Positions 1 through 4,906 of a stretch of 7,359 nucleotides of DNA are shown here, piece after piece. The notes below the pieces were generated by a model. The model saw only the letters and a list, made by a program, of their open reading frames with translations. It was not told where the DNA came from and did not search any database. A program made the translations under genes and the position numbers. The stretch is from Clostridia bacterium (lineage in GTDB: Bacteria > Bacillota_A > Clostridia > Oscillospirales > CAG-272), in NCBI GenBank assembly GCA_017408625.1, contig JAFQUG010000105.1:1-7359 (forward strand), in the 5' to 3' direction. Within the stretch, counting starts at the first letter, position 1; every line of letters begins with the position of its first letter.

Positions 1-53
1 GGCTCTGCCCCGAACCCCGCGAACCTTTGAAAAGGCTCGATCCAAACTTTCAT
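1..53. repeat. Fragment of a Clostridia-type intergenic repeat (left edge cut)
   Basis: This non-coding stretch starts GGCTCTGCCCCGAACCCCGC and continues into a small hairpin. Read on the minus strand, GAGCCTTT-TC-AAAGGTTC (22-39) forms an 8-bp stem with one G-U pair. From memory, the minus-strand layout (AAAGTTTGGATC, then a hairpin, then GGGGTTCGGGGCAGAGCC) resembles dispersed intergenic elements common in Oscillospiraceae-like gut Clostridia. That match is recollection, not a search. The element is probably cut by the window edge. No reading frame here looks coding. Confidence 0.45.
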
Positions 54-98
54 CCTGTGAGAGTGACCCGTTGAGGTGACGGTGATCCAAACTTTCAT
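39..98. repeat. 15-bp direct repeat pair, GATCCAAACTTTCAT
   Basis: The 15-mer GATCCAAACTTTCAT occurs at 39-53 and again, identically, at 84-98, with start points 45 bp apart. It lies between the repeat fragment at the window edge and the terminator of the minus-strand operon. The second copy may mark the boundary of the dispersed element, for example a short duplication made when it inserted or by slippage. The repeat itself is seen directly. Its origin is inference. Confidence 0.8.
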
Positions 99-108
99 GC
101 TTGAAGAT

Positions 109-145
109 ATGCAAAATGCCCTTGCAACGCAAGGGCTTTTTGCAT
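109..145 (-). terminator. Rho-independent terminator of the four-gene membrane operon
   Basis: Arms 109-125 and 129-145 pair over 17 positions with a single mismatch (117 against 137) around a 3-nt loop (126-128). The GC-rich core is GCCCTTGC/GCAAGGGC, flanked by A-rich and T-rich arms. Read on the minus strand, the hairpin begins just 3 nt after the stop codon at 149-151, and its core is followed by ATTTTGCAT. The T5 tract on the other side means it could also stop plus-strand transcription entering from the left of the window. Confidence 0.85.
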
Positions 146-148
146 TTA

Positions 149-724
149 TTATTCTTCCGCCTCGATGACAACGCCGTCCTCATGCTCGGAGGGCTTGGCC
201 TCGTAGGGCTGATTTTTGCGGCCGCGGGGCGTCATAAAGGATATGATCAGCAGCCCAAGCAGTCTGAAGCCAAACTGCATATTCACCAGCGTCAGAATGA
301 TATCCATGGGGTCTTCCAGATAGTAGCGGTAGATCTTGAAGGTGCAGACCAGACTCAACACTGTGTACACGATCGCCACCCACGAAACGACGTTCAACAG
401 AATCCCGCCGCCAAAGAATGACAAAATAATGCCGATCGGGACCAGCACGATCGAAGCACCGACGTTGACAATGTTGCAGATCAGCATATACTTGCCCCAA
501 GAGTGTACCTTATCACCGCACTCCTGCTCACACGCCTCTGCACACTTTCCCAAAATCAAGGACCGCACCACGGGGATCCATGCATATCCCGGGTTGCTCA
601 CCTCATTCTGCTTGGCAAGACGCCACAATACAAAGGACTCAAACAGATACCCTCCCAACAGAATAAATGGCAGCAACAGCAAGAATACGATCAAAAACAG
701 AACCAGAAAAATCAACGTAAACAT
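149..724 (-). CDS. Hypothetical membrane protein, paralog 4 of a tandem set
   Basis: Function unknown. This 191-residue protein appears to have four membrane segments, at about residues 2-28, 79-104, 108-130 and 142-164. A polar loop after the first segment carries the cluster signature: A37-K38-Q39, then A48-W-I-P51, then A62-E63. The C-terminal tail (about 168-191) is polar and ends in an acidic run containing VVIEAEE. The start is supported by AGGAG five bases upstream of the ATG. It is the last gene of the operon, 35 nt after the previous stop, and the terminator follows its stop by 3 nt. The family loosely recalls DUF5684-like or other uncharacterised Clostridia proteins with a 'PWxAWIP' loop, but I cannot confirm that. 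Coding status is secure, function is not. Confidence 0.85.
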   Translation of the reverse strand: MFTLIFLVLFLIVFLLLLPFILLGGYLFESFVLWRLAKQNEVSNPGYAWIPVVRSLILGKCAEACEQECGDKVHSWGKYMLICNIVNVGASIVLVPIGIILSFFGGGILLNVVSWVAIVYTVLSLVCTFKIYRYYLEDPMDIILTLVNMQFGFRLLGLLIISFMTPRGRKNQPYEAKPSEHEDGVVIEAEE

Positions 725-759
725 AAGAACTCCTCTCTATATACAAGCATTACGTACAC

Positions 760-1371
760 TTACATGTAATAGTCTTCCTGCTCGGGAGCCTTGATCTCCT
801 TGAGTGGGAAAAACGGCACGATAAACATGGCCAGCCAGGTCAGATTGGGCATCAGAACGGAAACAGCCAACACAATGATCGCAAGCACCTGCGAATAAGC
901 GTTGCACATTCTCCAATAGCAGAAGCAGCAGACCACGGTGCGCCACAAGAACAATGCGTAGGTGATAAAGAACATGGCCAGATACGCCAGCATCAGTACA
1001 GTCGAAATCAGCTGCATGACAGGATCCAGAGAGTTCATCATCAACGCCGTGGGAACGGCCAGCACGATCAGAAGGGTCGAGGAAAGCACACAAAATACCG
1101 TGCTGATGATCATGTGCTTGAGAATTGGTCGCTTTCTTTCGATGCCGTTATACGCATCGGCTGCATCGGAGGCCTTGGCCATGGCGATATAAACCAAAAT
1201 CGGGAAAAAGGCCAGCACGGGAGAGCATGCGTCCAGCTTTTTGCAAATGCGGGCAAGGCCGATGGCGTTGCATACGTACGGAATCAGCGCTATGACGCCG
1301 AAAATGATACCAAAGAAGACCAGCACGATGACGACCGAAAGAACAGATACGAAAGTTTCGGAAGAGCCCAT
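760..1371 (-). CDS. Hypothetical membrane protein, paralog 3 of a tandem set
   Basis: Function unknown. The protein has 203 residues. An N-terminal membrane segment (about 8-33) is followed by the signature loop C43-K44-K45, A54-F-F-P57 and S68-D69, at the same spacing as its neighbours although the residues are the most diverged. A basic stretch, IERKRPILKH, precedes the next hydrophobic block. About three further hydrophobic segments follow, and the region after 140 is unusually rich in Cys and aromatic residues (TVVCCFCYW). The short tail ends in EDYYM. The ATG at 1369-1371 is preceded by AAGGAG with 8-nt spacing. The gene starts 27 nt after the upstream stop and ends 35 nt before the downstream start, consistent with one transcript. 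It lacks the VVIE tail of the first and last genes. Confidence 0.85.
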   Translation of the reverse strand: MGSSETFVSVLSVVIVLVFFGIIFGVIALIPYVCNAIGLARICKKLDACSPVLAFFPILVYIAMAKASDAADAYNGIERKRPILKHMIISTVFCVLSSTLLIVLAVPTALMMNSLDPVMQLISTVLMLAYLAMFFITYALFLWRTVVCCFCYWRMCNAYSQVLAIIVLAVSVLMPNLTWLAMFIVPFFPLKEIKAPEQEDYYM

Positions 1372-1398
1372 AATTACTTCTCCTTTTCAAATAAATTT

Positions 1399-2046
1399 TC
1401 AATATACCTTATCAAAGTCCTCGTAAATCAGCCATTTTGCAGGACGCGGCTTCAAAAAGCACGCGATCAGCATAGGGATCGTAGGTCCTGCAAAGATCGA
1501 AACAATAAAGATGATAACGTTTGCGACGGGCGGGTAAAACTCACGCAGCATTTTCCAGACGCAGATCAGTCTGATCACCAAAAAGACGGTGGTAGCAACC
1601 ATGTACGCAAGCGCCAACAGCAAGAATAAAAGCGCACCGATCAGCCCCAGGATGGGCAATATCTGCTGTGCAATGCTGTAAACTAAGGACGACGCAGCAT
1701 TGACAATGCCCGCGATCAGCATGATCCTTGCCCAGGCCTTGGTGGAAATTCCGCGGCGGTCATCGCACCGCTCAGCCACTGCGCCAAACGTATAATTCTG
1801 CGCGATCGGGATCCACGCCATCCACGGACGGTAGACGCTCAGCTTTTGTGCCATGCGCATCAGCGCAAAGGCCTGTGCAACGTAAATGAATACGCCAACT
1901 ATCATAGTCAACGCGGCTATGATCATCAGCACCGAGGTAAACCACAGCGCAAGACGCGTGGCTTGCTCGGATGCGATCTCACCGGACGATAAGGCTCGCT
2001 CCAGGACCTCGGGCAGGCGTTCAATCGGATGATATAAGCTACTCAA
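1399..2046 (-). CDS. Hypothetical membrane protein, paralog 2 of a tandem set (TTG start)
   Basis: Function unknown. Starting at the TTG at 2044-2046 gives 215 residues. This start is chosen because GGAGGA lies exactly 7 nt upstream (2054-2059), whereas the more upstream in-frame TTG codons at 2062-2064 and 2059-2061 have no such site. The protein differs from its paralogs in having about 30 polar, probably helical residues before the first membrane segment (about 33-57). The signature loop is A66-Q67-K68, A77-W-I-P80, A91-E92, which makes it, with the 149-724 gene, the clearest family member. Later hydrophobic segments lie at about 107-125, 128-160 and 174-196, followed by KPRPAKW and a short acidic, aromatic tail. 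It starts 20 nt after the stop of the first gene. Confidence 0.85.
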   Translation of the reverse strand: MSSLYHPIERLPEVLERALSSGEIASEQATRLALWFTSVLMIIAALTMIVGVFIYVAQAFALMRMAQKLSVYRPWMAWIPIAQNYTFGAVAERCDDRRGISTKAWARIMLIAGIVNAASSLVYSIAQQILPILGLIGALLFLLLALAYMVATTVFLVIRLICVWKMLREFYPPVANVIIFIVSIFAGPTIPMLIACFLKPRPAKWLIYEDFDKVY

Positions 2047-2053
2047 GAAAACA

Positions 2054-2059
2054 TCCTCC
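2054..2059 (-). promoter_or_regulatory. Shine-Dalgarno site deciding the TTG start at 2046
   Basis: GGAGGA on the minus strand is followed by 7 nt and then TTG at 2046-2044. The upstream in-frame TTG codons would lie before or touching this site, so they are poor starts. Confidence 0.75.
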
Positions 2060-2066
2060 AACAAAC

Positions 2067-2768
2067 TCAGTTTTGCGCAGTCTGCCCATCTTCTGAAGAT
2101 TCATTGCACACATCCTCCCCCTCGATGACCACGACTCTTTCCCGCTCTACGCGCACAGGACTTTTGTGCAGCGACGCGATCAGCAGGCACAGGGGTGTTG
2201 CAACAGGCAAAACCAAAGAAATCACCAGCAGTGCGACCGAAATGTGCGGAGCAAACAGGCGGTACGCCCACCATTCGCTCATTCTGTACAGCACAAATCC
2301 CACGATACTGCAGGAGATGGCCGCAAAGCCCACAAGCAGCACGCAGATCACCGAAACCCACCAATAGGAGGGCTGACATGCCACCAACACGGCAGCTGCC
2401 CCTATGCAAAGCGGTAAGATCAGCCAAAGAAATAGGCTCAGCACCGTAGTGTGTAGCATAGAAGCACCCCAATTTGTGCGCATATGCCTTTTTACACGCC
2501 CTTTTCCGTTTATCCTTTGCTTTGGACGCTTATCAAGCAAATTCTCTGCCCTTTCCGCAATCTCACCCTGCAGTTGGGAGCAGACAACGGGCACAAATGC
2601 CAGACCGCAAAATCTGACACCGCTCTTTTTGGCAAGCAGAGCCAAAGAGATCGCGCGCAGCAGATACACAACAAGCGCCGCCAGAGCAAGGAGCAGCGCG
2701 GACAGCACAAAAACAGGAATGACGGCAAGCACTGCCGCCACGATGATAATGATCCATTCATTCGCCAT
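2067..2768 (-). CDS. Hypothetical membrane protein, paralog 1 of a tandem set (first gene of operon)
   Basis: Function unknown. The start at 2768 gives 233 residues. A longer frame open to 2834 is excluded because its start would lie upstream of the -35 box of the gene's own promoter. A very long hydrophobic N-terminus (about 6-37) leads to the signature A46-K47-K48, A57-F-V-P60, A71-E72. Compared with the paralogs, the following loop is expanded and strongly basic (about 76-100, including KRPKQRINGKGRVKRHMR). Two or three hydrophobic segments follow, at about 108-130, 136-158 and 172-195. The long polar tail contains VVVIEGED, echoing VVIEAEE in the last gene of the operon. GGGAGGG lies 5 nt before the ATG. 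The basic loop suggests a cytoplasmic side, but this is inference. Confidence 0.85.
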   Translation of the reverse strand: MANEWIIIIVAAVLAVIPVFVLSALLLALAALVVYLLRAISLALLAKKSGVRFCGLAFVPVVCSQLQGEIAERAENLLDKRPKQRINGKGRVKRHMRTNWGASMLHTTVLSLFLWLILPLCIGAAAVLVACQPSYWWVSVICVLLVGFAAISCSIVGFVLYRMSEWWAYRLFAPHISVALLVISLVLPVATPLCLLIASLHKSPVRVERERVVVIEGEDVCNESSEDGQTAQN

Positions 2769-2773
2769 ATGCA

Positions 2774-2780
2774 CCCTCCC
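2774..2780 (-). promoter_or_regulatory. Shine-Dalgarno site for the first membrane gene
   Basis: GGGAGGG on the minus strand ends 5 nt before the ATG at 2768-2766. Together with the promoter position, it fixes the start at 2768. Confidence 0.75.
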
Positions 2781-2801
2781 GCACCGTTCATTCTCATGCT
2801 C

Positions 2802-2830
2802 ATTATAGCACCCCCTCCCGCCTTTGTCAA
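2802..2830 (-). promoter_or_regulatory. Consensus sigma-A promoter for the minus-strand operon
   Basis: On the minus strand, TTGACA (2830-2825) and TATAAT (2807-2802) are both perfect and separated by exactly 17 bp. The expected transcription start is near 2795, giving a leader of about 27 nt. The spacer is unusually G-rich. Upstream of the -35 box the DNA is AT-rich (AAAGTTTTTG), which could act as a UP-like element. Confidence 0.9.
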
Positions 2831-2853
2831 GCAAAAACTTTACACTTTGGCTA

Positions 2854-2882
2854 TTGCAAGAACAGCGCCGCTGTGATATAAT
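2854..2882 (+). promoter_or_regulatory. Sigma-A promoter with extended -10 for the plus-strand operon
   Basis: TTGCAA (2854-2859) is followed by 17 bp and a perfect TATAAT (2877-2882). A TGn extension directly precedes the -10 box (2874-2876). The start point should fall near 2889, giving a leader of about 39 nt. The two -35 boxes of the divergent promoters are only 23 bp apart. The spacer contains the inverted repeat ACAGC-GCC-GCTGT (2862-2874), a possible operator. A tiny GGGT-TTTT-ACCC hairpin (2896-2907) lies in the leader. Confidence 0.85.
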
Positions 2883-2927
2883 AAAAATAAGTATAGGGTT
2901 TTTACCCCGGAAAAGAGAGTTTATTCA

Positions 2928-3689
2928 ATGTTTTTAGATTATCTGAGTCATATCATCCCCGGGCTGCCGCAGCTCTTTATCGCACTGGGGCTTGCCGAGG
3001 TGCACGTCATCGAGGAAGTTGAAACCTTCTACCCTGTCAACACGGGGGCGCAGGCCCTTTACCTTGCCTGCCTGCTTTTGGGCTTTGCCGTTCTGCCGTA
3101 CCTGATCGGATCGATCCGTATCCCTGCCCTCTATTGCCGACGCGTCAGGCATCTTGACCTTTGCACAGCCGGCACACAAAAGGGAGAGATCGGCGACGTC
3201 TGGAGATACGTAGGAAAATGGCATGGCATTGCAGTCTTTGCGCTTGAGCTTGGCAAGGTGATCGTATGCCTGACTTTCGGCTTTTTCTGCCGTGGAGCGG
3301 ACGGCGCAGCCATTGCCGCCTTCTTCTGCGTGCTGGGTGAGATCCTTCCCGTATGGAACAAAATGCGCGGCACACGCGGCTTTGAGACCGCTGCCCTGTG
3401 CCTGCTGGTCCTCTCCCCCATGGTATTTGCCATCTTGCTCCTGATCTTTGTCATCGTGCTGGCAGGCATGCGCTTCCGCACGGCAGCACGCATCTTCCCC
3501 ACACTGCTCTACCCGCTGATCGCATCTGCGTTTTTGATGAACGCCAACCCCACGGCCGTGCTGTTCTCGGTGGGAATCGTTGCCCTGATGCTCTTCTCAC
3601 ACTGGAAGAATATCCGCGCCATGATGGATCGCGAGGAGCCCAGAATTGACTCCTTTTTCAAAAAGAAGCAAAAGGAGGAGGACGCATGA
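2928..3689 (+). CDS. Divergent PlsY-family (glycerol-3-phosphate acyltransferase-like) membrane protein
   Basis: PlsY makes lysophosphatidic acid in the inner membrane from acyl-phosphate and glycerol-3-phosphate. This 253-residue protein shares its fold pattern. Residues 58-111 align without gaps to remembered PlsY sequence, beginning YLIGSI (cf. YLLGSIP) and including R93-Y-V-G-K97 and K110. A GHxFP-like motif appears as G137-E-I-L-P141, motif 2 as R-G148-T-R-G151, and motif 3 keeps H225, N228 and E236/E237. Motif 1, GSGNxGxTN in true PlsY, is degraded to GTQKGEIGD (82-90). It also carries an N-terminal extension of about 55 residues and a lysine-rich tail. A partial SD (AAGAGAG) precedes the ATG. 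The stop overlaps the next start (ATGA). It may be an altered-specificity enzyme or a non-catalytic relative. The family call is good, the activity doubtful. Confidence 0.7.
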   Translation: MFLDYLSHIIPGLPQLFIALGLAEVHVIEEVETFYPVNTGAQALYLACLLLGFAVLPYLIGSIRIPALYCRRVRHLDLCTAGTQKGEIGDVWRYVGKWHGIAVFALELGKVIVCLTFGFFCRGADGAAIAAFFCVLGEILPVWNKMRGTRGFETAALCLLVLSPMVFAILLLIFVIVLAGMRFRTAARIFPTLLYPLIASAFLMNANPTAVLFSVGIVALMLFSHWKNIRAMMDREEPRIDSFFKKKQKEEDA

Positions 3690-4906
3690 GTGAATACAAC
3701 GCGCAGCTGCAGACCGCCGCGCAGCTGATCACACAGGCAGCTAAAGCAAGCCTGCTGAAAAAGGCGGTTCTTTCCCGCCACACCGAGGGCGATGCGATCA
3801 AAACCACCTTGACCCTGCGCTCTATTGGCGGTCGCCCCTGCCTGCAGGCAGAATCCTTACACACCGATAATAAGGCCAAGCATAAAAACTTAGAGCTTGG
3901 CGACACCGATGCACTGCTCGCTGTGCTCTCCACCGCAGGGCAGATCAATATTCTGACCACGCTTGGAGAGAGCGAATACCGCACGAGCAAATCCGGTAAG
4001 GTAACGCTGCTTGGCGGCGACGCCCTTTTGCGCAAGCTGAATGGCGCGACTCCCGCGGCTCCCACTGTGCAAGCCCTTTTCAACAACCGCGAAAAGCAAT
4101 ATATCCTGAACGGAAACGAGCCGTTTCTGATCAAGCTGGAGATCAGCGACAAGAACGGCCGCGTGCACGACAAAAAGCGCGCGAAATTCCGCCAGATCAA
4201 CCGCTTTTTGGAGCTTGTGCGCGACGTAGAGGACAAATTGCCTGCCGACGGTGTTCTCCGCATCTGCGATCTCTGCTGCGGCAAAAGCTACCTTTCCTTT
4301 GCCGTTTATCACTATTTTGCCATCATCAAAGGCCGTAACGTGCGCATGACCGGTGTGGATCTCAAGCCGGACGTCATTGAATTCTGCTCTGCTACCGCAA
4401 AAGACCTTGGCTTTGACGGCCTTGAATTTTTATGCGGTGACGTGGGCAAATACCAAACCGACGATCACGTGCATCTGGTCGTTTCCCTTCACGCATGTGA
4501 CATTGCCACCGACCTGGTGCTCTCCCGCGCGCTGGCATTTGAAGCAGACGTCATTCTCTCGACCCCCTGCTGTCACCACGCCATGAGCCCCGCACTTGCC
4601 TGTCCCGAGCTCGACTTTATTGCAAAGCATTCCATCCTGCGCCAAAAGCTTTGCGACGCCGCAACCGATGCGCTGCGGCTCAAGATCCTGGAGGCACACG
4701 GATATACGACCGCGGCTCTTGAGTTGATCGACCCCGAGGAAACACCCAAAAACGTACTTTTGCGCGCTGTGCGCAAAAAGCATCCCGACCCTGCCTCCAT
4801 GCAGGCAGCACGCACCGAGGCCGAGCAGATCAGAGTATTCTTGCTTGGTAATGCAAGCCCTTGGTGGTCGGACATCAACGCTTATCAGAAAGGAAACGAA
4901 TCATGA
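3686..4906 (+). CDS. Class I SAM-dependent methyltransferase (METTL25/GSTCD-like, Methyltransf_32 type)
   Basis: This 406-residue protein is predicted to be cytoplasmic and to transfer a methyl group from SAM; the substrate is unknown. An N-terminal domain (1 to about 130) is unrecognised. It is followed by a conserved-looking linker, with F-L-I-K-L then K-F-R-Q-I-N-R-F-L-E near 160-178. The Rossmann domain shows motif I, I-C-D195-L-C-C-G199-K-S-Y-L, and the acidic SAM-ribose residue D225 in TGVDLKP. It then has S-L-H269-A-C-D272-x-A-T-D276 and S-T-P294-C-C-H-H298. The LHACD plus PCC pair is typical of the METTL25/GSTCD/Trm13-like group, some of which act on RNA. A very strong SD (AGGAGG, 3673-3678) precedes the ATG. 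Both ends overlap neighbouring genes by ATGA, implying translational coupling. The methyltransferase call is firm, the substrate open. Confidence 0.85.
   Translation: MSEYNAQLQTAAQLITQAAKASLLKKAVLSRHTEGDAIKTTLTLRSIGGRPCLQAESLHTDNKAKHKNLELGDTDALLAVLSTAGQINILTTLGESEYRTSKSGKVTLLGGDALLRKLNGATPAAPTVQALFNNREKQYILNGNEPFLIKLEISDKNGRVHDKKRAKFRQINRFLELVRDVEDKLPADGVLRICDLCCGKSYLSFAVYHYFAIIKGRNVRMTGVDLKPDVIEFCSATAKDLGFDGLEFLCGDVGKYQTDDHVHLVVSLHACDIATDLVLSRALAFEADVILSTPCCHHAMSPALACPELDFIAKHSILRQKLCDAATDALRLKILEAHGYTTAALELIDPEETPKNVLLRAVRKKHPDPASMQAARTEAEQIRVFLLGNASPWWSDINAYQKGNES

Noticed and set aside
101..421. Open plus-strand frame from a TTG at 101 across the terminator
   Set aside because: It has no ribosome binding site, runs through a strong hairpin, and lies opposite a convincing membrane protein gene.
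2808..2824. Possible G-quadruplex on the minus strand
   Set aside because: There are only two or three G runs within a short distance and not the four well-spaced runs needed for a convincing intramolecular quadruplex.
2769..2834. A longer N-terminus for the first membrane gene, starting at 2834
   Set aside because: That start would lie upstream of the -35 box of the gene's own consensus promoter, so it would not be in the mRNA. The ATG at 2768 has a strong ribosome binding site.
2404..2876. Overlapping plus-strand frames of 130-134 codons opposite the first membrane gene
   Set aside because: They are low-complexity, Arg/Ser/Gln-rich translations typical of antisense shadows, without ribosome binding sites or domains.
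2896..2907. Leader hairpin GGGT-TTTT-ACCC as a riboswitch or attenuator
   Set aside because: The stem is only 4 bp and the leader is about 39 nt, too short for a known riboswitch, and no alternative pairing is visible.
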